From an uncultured Ruminococcus sp. (lineage in GTDB: Bacteria; Bacillota; Clostridia; Oscillospirales; Ruminococcaceae): a stretch of 64,000 bases of DNA. The position numbers and the translations under genes are program-made. Shown here one piece after another: positions 8,552-16,719 of the stretch (the first letter of the stretch is position 1; each line of letters begins with the position of its first letter). Under the pieces are notes generated by a model. It had not been told where the DNA came from, searched no databases, and saw only the letters and a program-made list of their open reading frames with translations. Where the stretch lies: positions 1 through 64,000 of the forward strand of contig CADAHS010000003.1 of NCBI GenBank assembly GCA_902787825.1, written 5' to 3'.

Positions 8552-9127
8552 TCACTCCATTTTTTCAAAATAGTTATCTATCTCGCTGACGGTACCAGCC
8601 ATTATCTGTTTTACATCACTGCCGTCGATATCAAGCCCTTGTGCTTTGAACTCAACTATATGCTTTATGCCGTAAAAGGTCTGTGCAAGCGCTTTGACAT
8701 AGCCGTATCCGAACTCGTCACTGAATATGGGTCCGCCTGCGGTGGTGATATACACAAGGGTATGTGCTTTACAAAGACTTATCGGTTCGCCCTGCGGGGA
8801 ATAGTCAAACGTCAGACCAAGCACATTGATATGTTCAAAATACTGTTTCAGCGAGGCAGGGAATGAAAGGTCCCAGAAAGGTGCGGCGATGACAATGATA
8901 TCTGCCGATGCAAACTGCTTTGCCGCAAGGAAAACTTCGTGCGAATAATCACCGCTTGAACAGGCTTTATCACGCATTTCAAGGAATTTGCTGTCAACTG
9001 TCGGCAGTCCCAGCTCGCCGGGTCTGACCTCGGTAAAGTCTGTGCCGAGCTTTTTGAGGAAATACCCGGCAAGCTCTGCTGTTCTGGAAGCTTTTCGCAC
9101 GGTTGAGTTTACATACAAAACATTCAT
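8552..9127 (-). CDS. NAD(P)H-dependent FMN oxidoreductase (azoreductase-like)
   Basis: A flavodoxin-fold enzyme of 191 residues that reduces quinones or azo compounds with NAD(P)H. The N-terminal NSTVRKASRT forms the FMN phosphate loop. IIVIAAPFWDLSFPASLKQYFEH and YITTAGGPI are the other conserved strands and loops of the Flavodoxin_2 family. It is odd to find it inside a partner-switching operon; it starts 24 bp after the MATE fusion and its stop lies 4 bp before the RsbW-like start. It may report redox state or simply be co-transcribed. Confidence 0.82.
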   Translation of the reverse strand: MNVLYVNSTVRKASRTAELAGYFLKKLGTDFTEVRPGELGLPTVDSKFLEMRDKACSSGDYSHEVFLAAKQFASADIIVIAAPFWDLSFPASLKQYFEHINVLGLTFDYSPQGEPISLCKAHTLVYITTAGGPIFSDEFGYGYVKALAQTFYGIKHIVEFKAQGLDIDGSDVKQIMAGTVSEIDNYFEKME

Positions 9128-9151
9128 TGAGATGCCTTCCTTTCAAGCGTT

Positions 9152-10900
9152 TCACATAGTAAGAGTAAGGTTGTTGAGTCCAAGTGAGTTGACGTAGTTT
9201 GCGTCCTTGACCAGTTTCATTACCATTCGGATACCTATATGGGCTGCGGGGTCGTCGTCGCTGTGAAGCTCAAGGTATTTGACGGGGTCAAAGTTTGCAC
9301 AGTTATCACGGATACGCAGCACGGGAGAGGTATCCTTTATCATAACTCTGACATCTATGCTGTGATCCTTTTTGCCGGTGAAGCCGTGGGAAACGATATT
9401 GTTGGACATTTCCTCGATGCTCAGGGCGATAGAATTGGAGATCCTGCCGGTGAGTCCGTGCGACTCGCAGAACTCAGCTGCCTGCTGAGATACGATAACT
9501 ACGTCCTCCTGTTTTAAGACGGAGGCTTCAAAGCATTTATCGTCATCGACACCGAAATTATCATCAAGCATTGCGAAGGACTGTGCATCAACGGCAAGCT
9601 TATTGTTTTTGATGAACACAATGATACAGATGCACACAAGTGTTACGCTCTCGCCGCAGACAAATCCGAGCCAGACGCCGGTGACATCAAAGAAGCGGCT
9701 GAGGACGAATGCGGCAAACGCTGTGAGCGCAAAATTCTGGAACACGGAGATCGCCATTGTGAATCTGACTCTGCCGATGCCCTGAAAATAGTTCTTGAAG
9801 CTTGTATTCAAGGCGCATGGCACAAGCGACAGCACGAAAAATCTGAAGCCGGTGATCGCCATATCCTTTGCATCGAGGTCTGTGAGGAACAAAGTGACCA
9901 TTGGCTTTGCAGCCAGCAGCACGACTACTGTTACTACGGCGCAGATCATAACGGCATAGTAGCTCATTATCTTAACAAGCTTTTTCAAAGCGGTCCTGTC
10001 CTCGTCGGCATAGAAGATCGACGAGAGAGTAAGGGCGACAGCGGCGATGCCCGACGAAAAGGCATAGCAGATATTGCCCACGGTTGAGATCACAGAATAG
10101 GCTGCGACAGCGTGCTTTCCGTTGACATCAAGCAGTATTTTGTTCAGCACGAAGGTGAGAAGCACGAGACTGACCTGGTTTATCAGGGTAGGGACGCCGT
10201 CCTTGAGGAGTCTTGAACAGAGTTTTGCTTTGACAAGACTGATCCTGAATTTGAAGATACAATTTTTCTTGAAGAAATACGCAACGCCGATGACGAACGC
10301 GATATAGTAGCTTATGCTTGAAGCAAGTCCCATTCCGAAGGTTCCCTGCTTGAACACGGTGACGTTGAGGATATCCATAACGATATCTCCGACCGTCATC
10401 AGAACGACTGCGACGACAAGCCTTACACGGCTGCCGGACATCTGCATATAGGGGACCATTATCTGCGCAGCGATAAACGCCGGAGCGCCGATTATAAAGC
10501 CCTGGAGGTAGTCCTTGGTCAGCTGGAACACCTCATTGTCGGGCGAAGGCTTGCCTGCGCCGAGCAATGTACAGATCGGGTCAGTAAAGCCAAGCACGAC
10601 TATCATTCCGACGACCGAGATGGCTGTGGCGAGCACGACAGAAATGGTAAAGCAGGCATTTGTGCCTTCCTTATCGCCTGCACCCATAGTTTTTCCGCAC
10701 ATTACCTGAACGCCTGCGGACACAAGGCAGCCAAGCGCTGCAAACACCAGCAGCACCGGTGTTGCAAGACCGTAGGCGGTCATAGAATCGACGCCAAGAT
10801 ACCTTCCTATCATCATACTGTCAATGAGCATACACAACGTTACGGTCATTGAGGAAAGTATCTGCGTCAATAACATTTGCTTAAAGAGTTTTTTTATCAT
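9152..10900 (-). CDS. MATE-family transporter fused to a C-terminal GHKL ATPase domain
   Basis: About 582 residues. Residues 1-440 form a twelve-helix MATE-type multidrug/sodium antiporter (MLLTQILSSMTVTLCMLIDS, GLATPVLLVF, KNYFQGIGRVR). Residues about 455-582 form a cytoplasmic RsbW-like ATPase: N box IALSIEEMSNNIVSHGF, G1 IRDNCANFDP, G2 AHIGIRMVMKLVKDANYV. The start was placed at the ATG after AAAGGAAAATGCAA, not at a TTG or other codon 17 residues earlier. It opens the operon that also holds the RsbW-like ATPase and the PP2C phosphatase. The fusion suggests that transport is gated by, or itself controls, a partner-switching cascade; that is inference. Confidence 0.88.
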   Translation of the reverse strand: MIKKLFKQMLLTQILSSMTVTLCMLIDSMMIGRYLGVDSMTAYGLATPVLLVFAALGCLVSAGVQVMCGKTMGAGDKEGTNACFTISVVLATAISVVGMIVVLGFTDPICTLLGAGKPSPDNEVFQLTKDYLQGFIIGAPAFIAAQIMVPYMQMSGSRVRLVVAVVLMTVGDIVMDILNVTVFKQGTFGMGLASSISYYIAFVIGVAYFFKKNCIFKFRISLVKAKLCSRLLKDGVPTLINQVSLVLLTFVLNKILLDVNGKHAVAAYSVISTVGNICYAFSSGIAAVALTLSSIFYADEDRTALKKLVKIMSYYAVMICAVVTVVVLLAAKPMVTLFLTDLDAKDMAITGFRFFVLSLVPCALNTSFKNYFQGIGRVRFTMAISVFQNFALTAFAAFVLSRFFDVTGVWLGFVCGESVTLVCICIIVFIKNNKLAVDAQSFAMLDDNFGVDDDKCFEASVLKQEDVVIVSQQAAEFCESHGLTGRISNSIALSIEEMSNNIVSHGFTGKKDHSIDVRVMIKDTSPVLRIRDNCANFDPVKYLELHSDDDPAAHIGIRMVMKLVKDANYVNSLGLNNLTLTM

Positions 10901-10971
10901 TTTGCATTTTCCTTTTCTATCGCTGATCAAAAAATATAACGAGCGGAGCAAAAGTCCACTATTATAGTGTA

Positions 10972-11000
10972 ATTATAACAGGTTTATTTAGTAGAATCAA
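10972..11000 (-). promoter_or_regulatory. Promoter of the MATE fusion operon
   Basis: On the minus strand, TTGATT (10995-11000) and TATAAT (10972-10977) are 17 bp apart. Confidence 0.7.
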
Positions 11001-11025
11001 TGTAAATTTGTTGATAATTGTTAAA

Positions 11026-11056
11026 CAAATAAAAAGTCCGCAGAGGCGAACTTTTT
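11026..11056 (-). terminator. Terminator of the STAS operon
   Basis: On the minus strand, AAGTTCGC-CTCT-GCGGACTT is followed by TTTATTT. It separates the STAS/GHKL-like operon from the MATE operon. Confidence 0.7.
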
Positions 11057-11067
11057 TACTTGTGATC

Positions 11068-11664
11068 TCACAGAGTTTTGATAACGATGATATCTATTTT
11101 CCCGCCGAGGACACCGACACGGACATCGTCAGCAACATTAGCGATTATGGATTTCTCCAGCTCGTCCCAGTCGTCGCTGTACTCCTGCTGGGTCTGTTTA
11201 TCCTTAAAGGCATCTTTATAGGCTTCGAGCGACCAGAATGCTGAGCGGTCAGAAACTGCCAGCCCTCTGCTCCAGACACCGTATGAATCATAATCTGCAA
11301 TATTCTCGTTATTTCCGAGCATTCTTTCCACCGCTACGGCTATTTTTCCGATAATGCCTTTTGCGGCGGCATTCTTTCCGTCAGATGACACGGAAAGTAT
11401 CCTATCGACATCATAGTCGTGGATCTTGTCTGCCATGACCTTCAGATGAAGCTCGATCTGCTTTTCGTCCGCCTCTATCCAGAACTTTCCCGGTCCGTAA
11501 TAAAGCAGCTGAGGCAGCATACAGATAAGCTCCTCCGCAAGCAGTCTCAATCGCAGCACCGATCTGTCATCAAGCCCGAGATACTCACCTGCGGACTCCG
11601 CTTCCTGCGGTATGAATCTATGATCCTGCTGCGGATCTTTCAGGGTATACTCTTTAAATTTCAT
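11068..11664 (-). CDS. Degenerate GHKL-like protein, paralogue 1
   Basis: A soluble 198-residue protein, paralogous to the next gene upstream. Both share RLLAEELICMLPQLL, an FWIEAD/FWIESD strand and a C-terminal WDELEKSIIAN helix. The first of these resembles the N-box helix of RsbW-type ATPases, but the Asn that binds the metal is absent, and I see no G1 (DxGxG) or G2 box. It is probably a catalytically dead binding partner. Its place after a STAS gene supports a role in the same cascade. No family name is certain. Confidence 0.7.
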   Translation of the reverse strand: MKFKEYTLKDPQQDHRFIPQEAESAGEYLGLDDRSVLRLRLLAEELICMLPQLLYYGPGKFWIEADEKQIELHLKVMADKIHDYDVDRILSVSSDGKNAAAKGIIGKIAVAVERMLGNNENIADYDSYGVWSRGLAVSDRSAFWSLEAYKDAFKDKQTQQEYSDDWDELEKSIIANVADDVRVGVLGGKIDIIVIKTL

Positions 11665-11709
11665 CGTGTTTCCGTCCGATACTTTATATTAACATACTGA
11701 CCGCTGCGA

Positions 11710-12291
11710 TCAATAAAAATCTTTCCTGAGCACGACCTCGACATCATCATCGTGAGCGTCGATCGTAACATTGGTCGCAAGGTTTGCGATGATCGACTTT
11801 TCAAGCTCGTCCCAAGCGTCCTCATTGGTCCTTCTGTCGGTCTTTTTCAGCTCATTGACATAGCTTGCAAGCGACCACTGTCTGCCGTAATCGGCTCTGC
11901 GGGCTTTATTATAGTTCACGGCATTATCTACCGCTGCACAGATCCTTCTGAGCATACTTCTCTTGCTGAGATTTTTCTCCATCGCTCCCTGACCTGTATT
12001 TTTACGCTCAAATTCTATGACCCTATCGGGTTTGACCTTCATATGAAATTCAAACTTCAGATAGTCGCTTTCTATCCAGAACGTTCCCGTTCCGTACGAA
12101 AGCAGCTGAGGCAGCATACAGATAAGCTCCTCCGCAAGCAGTCTCATATGCATAGTCTGCTTTGCGTCAAGGTCATTGGCTCTGCACATTTTCTCGGTCT
12201 CATTGAGTATTATAGGGATCCTTTCAACAAAGGAATTCTCAAGGATACCCCCTTCATTTACACCTGTTATAAGCAGTGTATTCGATATCAT
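11710..12291 (-). CDS. Degenerate GHKL-like protein, paralogue 2
   Basis: A 193-residue sister of the neighbouring protein, sharing MRLLAEELICMLPQLLSYG, FWIESD and DAWDELEKSIIANLA. Like it, it lacks a recognisable nucleotide-binding Asn and the glycine boxes. It lies 42 bp downstream of the STAS gene and 45 bp upstream of its paralogue, giving the order STAS, paralogue 2, paralogue 1. The tandem arrangement suggests duplication followed by divergence, perhaps to bind different partners. Function unknown. Confidence 0.7.
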   Translation of the reverse strand: MISNTLLITGVNEGGILENSFVERIPIILNETEKMCRANDLDAKQTMHMRLLAEELICMLPQLLSYGTGTFWIESDYLKFEFHMKVKPDRVIEFERKNTGQGAMEKNLSKRSMLRRICAAVDNAVNYNKARRADYGRQWSLASYVNELKKTDRRTNEDAWDELEKSIIANLATNVTIDAHDDDVEVVLRKDFY

Positions 12292-12333
12292 TGTTCTTCT
12301 CCTTCACTGAAACGACTGAGCTGCCTCATCAGC

Positions 12334-12636
12334 TCATTTGATGTTAAGTATCTTTGAAAAGCCGGTGATAGAGAAGATCTCCATAATATCTTCTCCGACA
12401 TTGCAAAGCTCGAACCTTCCGCCCTTTTTAGCCATTGCCTTATGTGCGCTCAGCAGCACTCTGAGTCCGGCTGATGAGATGTATATGAGCTTTGAACAGT
12501 CAAGTGTGATCTTATTTGCTTTTGGCATTACAGAATTGATCTCTCCCTCAAGATCAGGCGCTGTGGTAGTATCCACTCTTCCCTCGACCTGAACGGTGAT
12601 ATCAGTCGTATTCTCTGCTTTTACATAAACATTCAT
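12334..12636 (-). CDS. STAS-domain anti-sigma factor antagonist
   Basis: A 100-residue single-domain STAS protein like SpoIIAA/RsbV. The phosphorylation loop is YISSAGLRV, with Ser55 the probable site by comparison with SpoIIAA. In the family, an RsbW-type kinase phosphorylates this Ser and a PP2C phosphatase removes it; both types are encoded in the neighbouring operon. The gene opens an operon with the two degenerate GHKL-like genes and has its own promoter. What it releases is not evident, because no sigma factor adjoins it. Confidence 0.9.
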   Translation of the reverse strand: MNVYVKAENTTDITVQVEGRVDTTTAPDLEGEINSVMPKANKITLDCSKLIYISSAGLRVLLSAHKAMAKKGGRFELCNVGEDIMEIFSITGFSKILNIK

Positions 12637-12745
12637 TACTATATCCTTCTTTCTGTAAGTTTGTTGGCTATATGCCTCTGTCAGCTATTTATTAAATATG
12701 TATCTGATACGTCTCCGACCTCTGTTTGCAGAAATCGGTATGTTC

Positions 12746-12774
12746 TTTATAATTATAACTCAATTTTGTTTCAA
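12746..12774 (-). promoter_or_regulatory. Promoter of the STAS operon
   Basis: On the minus strand, TTGAAA (12769-12774) and TATAAA (12746-12751) are 17 bp apart. Confidence 0.55.
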
Positions 12775-12955
12775 AAGCAATAAAAACGGTCGCAGTTCAT
12801 AAAAATGTTACATTCGCCAAGGTGAGCGCAAGGATTTTTGGTATGTTCCGGTAAAGGTGGGCTGGGTAGCCTGCAAAATCAGTTCCCCGAAGGCTGTCAG
12901 AGCCTATATTTAAAATTTTGATGAATAAATCATAAAATGAAATTTTATAAATTTG

Positions 12956-12984
12956 TTGACTTTTATTAATTTGCGTGGTATAAT
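12956..12984 (+). promoter_or_regulatory. Promoter of the first CWB2 protein
   Basis: TTGACT and TATAAT with 17 bp between, giving a leader of about 140 nt. Apart from this promoter and the STAS promoter, the 12637-13131 gap shows nothing I can name. Confidence 0.75.
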
Positions 12985-13131
12985 AAATTCATAAATTCAG
13001 CTTTGAACGTTTCAGAACAGCCGGTTCTGCAAACAAAATTCAGAGCATTTGGATTTGGGATCACATGACGGCTGACTCAGGATCAGCCGGGCAAAGATAT
13101 CAAAAATTTCAAAGCATAGGAGGAATTGCAA

Positions 13132-15858
13132 ATGTCAAAATCCAAGTCATGGAAAAGAGTCGCAGCTTTTGCACTCGCACTTACTCTTTTAGGCTCGGGT
13201 ATACCGTCGAGCTTAGGCGCTGCTGATATATTCGGAAGCAGCGAGATAGTTGCAAGCGCTGAGAGCAGCACCAAGTCAGAGAAAACCGAGCAGACACAAC
13301 AGGAGTCTGAGAAAACCAAGCATGAACATCGTTTTTCGGCGTTGTGGAGCTCAGACGACGTGCATCACTGGCATAGCTGTTCTGCTGATGGCGCAGATGA
13401 TAATTGCCATCTTGATCCTGCCGCTGAATACAGCAGCCACATCTTTGGAACAAAGGGTGCAGACGTTTACACCTGTCTGATCTGCGGACACGTTGTTTCA
13501 TCAAGGAAGAATGGCGCAGCTACTCACAAGATCACCATTGACGACAGTGTCAAGAACGGAACGGTCATGGCTATTTCGGATACTTCAGAATGGTCGGAGC
13601 TCGAAAAGGCTGCTGCAAAAGACAGTTTCAGCATCTTCCCTATACCTGATGATGGCTATGAGGTCGAAAAGGTATTGATGAACGGTGAGCAGGTAGCGAT
13701 AAACGACGAGGGCGACTACCTGGTAGAAATGCCTGACAAGGACGTTGTTATCTCGGCAGTTTTCAAGAAGATCACACATCAGATCACCATTGGAAAGGAT
13801 ATCAAAAACGGTAAGCTGACAGCTGACAAGACTGAGGCTTCAAAAGATGATACCGTTACACTGACAGTAACACCTGACAATGGTTATGTTATTGAAAAAG
13901 TTTCGATGAACGGCAATCAGGTCGCTGTAAACGATCAGGGCAAATATGTGATCGCAATGCCGGATCAGGATATCGAGCTGTATGCAACATTCGCAAAGAT
14001 AGGCGAACATGATGTTGAAATCGACAGCGATATCAAAAACGGTACTGTTACAGCAGACAAAGCTAAGGCAAAGACCGGTGAAACCATCAAGCTGACAGTT
14101 ACACCTGACAAGGGCTATGTTATCTACAAGGTAACAATGAACGGCGATCAGGTAGCTATCAACGATAAGGGCGAATATCTTATCGAAGTAATGGAAGATG
14201 ATATCGAGATCTCTGCTGAATTCGCAAAAGAAGGTACATACAAGCTTACAGTTGACGATAAGATCAAAAACGGTACCGTCAAGGCTGACAAGACTGAATA
14301 CCAGGCAGGCGACACAGTTACACTTTCTGTTGTTCCCGATGATGGCTACGAGATAGAAAAGGTAATGATGAACGACGATCAGGTCGCTGTAAACGACGAG
14401 GACAAATATGTGATCTCGATGCCTGACAAGGACGTTGACATCACCGCTACATTCGTTAAGCAAAGCGACGAATCGATATTCGGCAAAAAAGTACTGGAAA
14501 CTTCGGATAAGATCGCAAAGCTTGTCAAGGACGACGATTCCAAGCTTATCCAGACCGTGATCAAAGATGCCGCTGTACAGATCCTGACTGTTCCATATGA
14601 CAGCAAGTTGACTCTTCAGGAAAACCTCAAAAAGATCGACGAGACGTACATGGTGATCGCTGCGATCGTTGAAAGCATGCGTACACAGGACAGCTTTAAC
14701 AAGTACAAGGATGAACAGGCTAATATGATCGCAATGGGCGGATTCAGGGACGAGAGCGAAGCAAGCAAGACTCTCAGAGAAGGTATCATCGAGGCGATCA
14801 GGGACTATAAGTACGATACTGAACTGACACTTGACGAGAACAAGGCTGCTGTTGATATGTTCATTCAGCTTGCAAAAAACTGGATAACTACTCAGCGTTC
14901 AAATGACAAGCTCCCGGCAAGCACAAGAGTATGGGGTCAGAACAGATATGAGACCTCTCTGAAGGCTGCTGAAAAGTTCATGGAAGACAACAATATCAAA
15001 AAGCTTGAATCTCTCGTGATCGCTACAGGCGCAGATTACGCAGACGCTCTTTCCGCAGCTTATCTTGCTAACGCAAAGAACGCTCCGATAATCCTCACAA
15101 ACACCTCAGCAGATTCCATCAGCAACAAAACTCTTGATTTCATTCATACTAACTGTGACAAGAACACCAAGATCTACCTCGTCGGCGGCGAAGTTGCTAT
15201 AAGCTTCTCATTCCAGAAGAAGCTCACATCAAACGCTCCTATCGAGCATCAGTACAGCGTTACAAGACTCCAGGGCGACAACAGATATGAGACCAACCTC
15301 GCAGTGCTCAAGGAAGCAGGCGTTAAGGGCGGACATATCCTCGTTGCTTCGGGCAATGATTTTGCAGATGCTCTTTCAGCTTCAGCTACCAATATGCCTA
15401 TACTGCTTGTAAACAACAAGCTCAACAAGCTCAGCGACAAGCAGGAAGCATTCATCAAGGGTCTTGAGGATCCGGATGCTGTTATCATCGGCGGCGAAGC
15501 AGCTGTTAATGCAAATATCGAAAAGCAGATCAAGGATCAGATCAAGGGCACGATCAGGATCGGCGGAAAGAACAGATACGAAACATCTGCACTTGTTGCT
15601 GCTGCATTCTTTGAGTACAGCGATATAGTTGCTCTTGCATATGCAAACGACTTCCCTGACGGTATCGTTGGCTCTGTTCTGGCTATGTCCTACAAGTGCC
15701 CGATAGTTCTCGCTTCTTCTGCAAGAACTGATATGGCTGAGAATATAGCAGAGGCTCTTCGTGTTTCAAAGACTCTCACATTCGGCGGAAACATACTCAT
15801 CTCTGACGAAGCTGTAAAGAAGATCCAGGCAGCTGCTGAGAGACCTGTTGAACAGTAA
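13132..15858 (+). CDS. Secreted surface protein with beta repeats and three CWB2 domains
   Basis: About 908 residues. A signal peptide (basic start, hydrophobic core, ASAES) is followed by a His/Cys segment ending VYTCLICGHV. Then come four repeats of about 75 residues (about 13528-14460) with the pattern KNGTV-ADK, GYEIEKV-MN, DQVAVND and MPDKDVDI-ATF, like divergent InlB-type beta repeats. A helical linker is followed by three CWB2 repeats starting near 14926, 15263 and 15553 with NRYETS/NRYETN. CWB2 domains bind anionic cell-wall polymers non-covalently. AGGAGGA lies 7 bp before the chosen ATG; an in-frame TTG two codons earlier is less likely. Monocistronic. Confidence 0.9.
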   Translation: MSKSKSWKRVAAFALALTLLGSGIPSSLGAADIFGSSEIVASAESSTKSEKTEQTQQESEKTKHEHRFSALWSSDDVHHWHSCSADGADDNCHLDPAAEYSSHIFGTKGADVYTCLICGHVVSSRKNGAATHKITIDDSVKNGTVMAISDTSEWSELEKAAAKDSFSIFPIPDDGYEVEKVLMNGEQVAINDEGDYLVEMPDKDVVISAVFKKITHQITIGKDIKNGKLTADKTEASKDDTVTLTVTPDNGYVIEKVSMNGNQVAVNDQGKYVIAMPDQDIELYATFAKIGEHDVEIDSDIKNGTVTADKAKAKTGETIKLTVTPDKGYVIYKVTMNGDQVAINDKGEYLIEVMEDDIEISAEFAKEGTYKLTVDDKIKNGTVKADKTEYQAGDTVTLSVVPDDGYEIEKVMMNDDQVAVNDEDKYVISMPDKDVDITATFVKQSDESIFGKKVLETSDKIAKLVKDDDSKLIQTVIKDAAVQILTVPYDSKLTLQENLKKIDETYMVIAAIVESMRTQDSFNKYKDEQANMIAMGGFRDESEASKTLREGIIEAIRDYKYDTELTLDENKAAVDMFIQLAKNWITTQRSNDKLPASTRVWGQNRYETSLKAAEKFMEDNNIKKLESLVIATGADYADALSAAYLANAKNAPIILTNTSADSISNKTLDFIHTNCDKNTKIYLVGGEVAISFSFQKKLTSNAPIEHQYSVTRLQGDNRYETNLAVLKEAGVKGGHILVASGNDFADALSASATNMPILLVNNKLNKLSDKQEAFIKGLEDPDAVIIGGEAAVNANIEKQIKDQIKGTIRIGGKNRYETSALVAAAFFEYSDIVALAYANDFPDGIVGSVLAMSYKCPIVLASSARTDMAENIAEALRVSKTLTFGGNILISDEAVKKIQAAAERPVEQ

Positions 15859-15882
15859 TTCAAGATAATACACTATCATCAA

Positions 15883-15917
15883 GTGTCTGCACCCCAAAAA
15901 GGTGCAGACGCTTTTTT
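15883..15917 (+). terminator. Terminator after the first CWB2 gene
   Basis: GTGTCTGCACC pairs with GGTGCAGACGC and is followed by TTTTTT. Confidence 0.9.
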
Positions 15918-15948
15918 GTGTTATGTCGGATATCGGCAGGCGAAAATG

Positions 15949-15977
15949 TTGACTTTTACGAGCAGAGATGGTAAAAT
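15949..15977 (+). promoter_or_regulatory. Promoter of the VanX-like gene
   Basis: TTGACT and TAAAAT are 17 bp apart, with GG before the -10, 43 bp upstream of the start. Confidence 0.7.
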
Positions 15978-16019
15978 TAAATAAGTGAAATTAACATATG
16001 TCAGGAGGGAATAAAGGTC

Positions 16020-16676
16020 ATGAAAGTTTACAACAACGATCCCGCAATGGACCCTTCAGGATTTGTAGTGCTGGCGGACTTTGTGCCTTCGGTCATACAG
16101 GAGATACGCTATCACAGCACATACAACTTCATTGGTGAACGCATCGACGGATACGAGGAGCCGTGCGCTCTGATAACCATTGAGGCGGCAAGGGCTTTGA
16201 AGGACGTGAGCAATCAGCTGTTCGTTCAGGGGTACAGGCTGAAGGTATTTGACGCTTACAGACCTGCGTGTGCGGTCAAGCAGTTCGTGCTGTGGGGGCT
16301 GGAAGATCAGGATATCAGAATGAAGCCGTACTTCTATCCGCAGCAGCAAAAGCAGGAGCTTTTTGAAAAGGGCTACATTGCCAGCAGGTCAAGTCACAGC
16401 AGAGGCAGTGCGGTGGATCTTACGCTGCTGGACATGAAAACGGGCAAGGAGGTCGATATGGGCAGTCCGTTCGATCTTTTCAGCGAGCTTTCTCACCCGG
16501 ACAACAAGAGTATTTCTCAGGAACAGTACGAAAACCGTATGACGCTGCAAAGGGCGATGATGAGTGCCGGCTTTGAGCCGATATACTGTGAATGGTGGCA
16601 TTTTATGCTCAAAAACGAGCCGTATCCGGACACTTATTTTGAGTTCCCGGTATCGGCAAGCTATCTGAAAAGATAA
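16020..16676 (+). CDS. D-alanyl-D-alanine dipeptidase, VanX family
   Basis: A zinc dipeptidase that splits D-Ala-D-Ala. The motif SSHSRGSAVD gives zinc ligands H126 and D133, and EWWHF gives catalytic E191 and ligand H194. DAYRP carries the Arg (R81) matching the one that stabilises the transition state, and MGSPFD is conserved. Length 218 is normal for cytoplasmic VanX-like enzymes, and there is no signal peptide. No vanH, vanA or vanRS lies beside it, so it probably serves peptidoglycan dipeptide salvage rather than glycopeptide resistance. The purine permease follows after 43 bp and may be co-transcribed. Confidence 0.9.
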   Translation: MKVYNNDPAMDPSGFVVLADFVPSVIQEIRYHSTYNFIGERIDGYEEPCALITIEAARALKDVSNQLFVQGYRLKVFDAYRPACAVKQFVLWGLEDQDIRMKPYFYPQQQKQELFEKGYIASRSSHSRGSAVDLTLLDMKTGKEVDMGSPFDLFSELSHPDNKSISQEQYENRMTLQRAMMSAGFEPIYCEWWHFMLKNEPYPDTYFEFPVSASYLKR

Positions 16677-16719
16677 GCAAAGCTTTGCTTAAAAAGCTGA
16701 TCTGTCAGGAGGAATATGA

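Noticed and set aside
13840..14463. 207-codon minus-strand frame in the CWB2 protein gene
   Set aside because: Produced by the repetitive sense codons; its own repeats mirror the sense repeats.
16020..16676. Glycopeptide resistance role for the VanX-like gene
   Set aside because: No vanH, vanA-type ligase or vanRS genes are adjacent; salvage is more likely.
16677..16719. Purine riboswitch before the NCS2 permease
   Set aside because: The gap is 43 bp and has no room for the aptamer.
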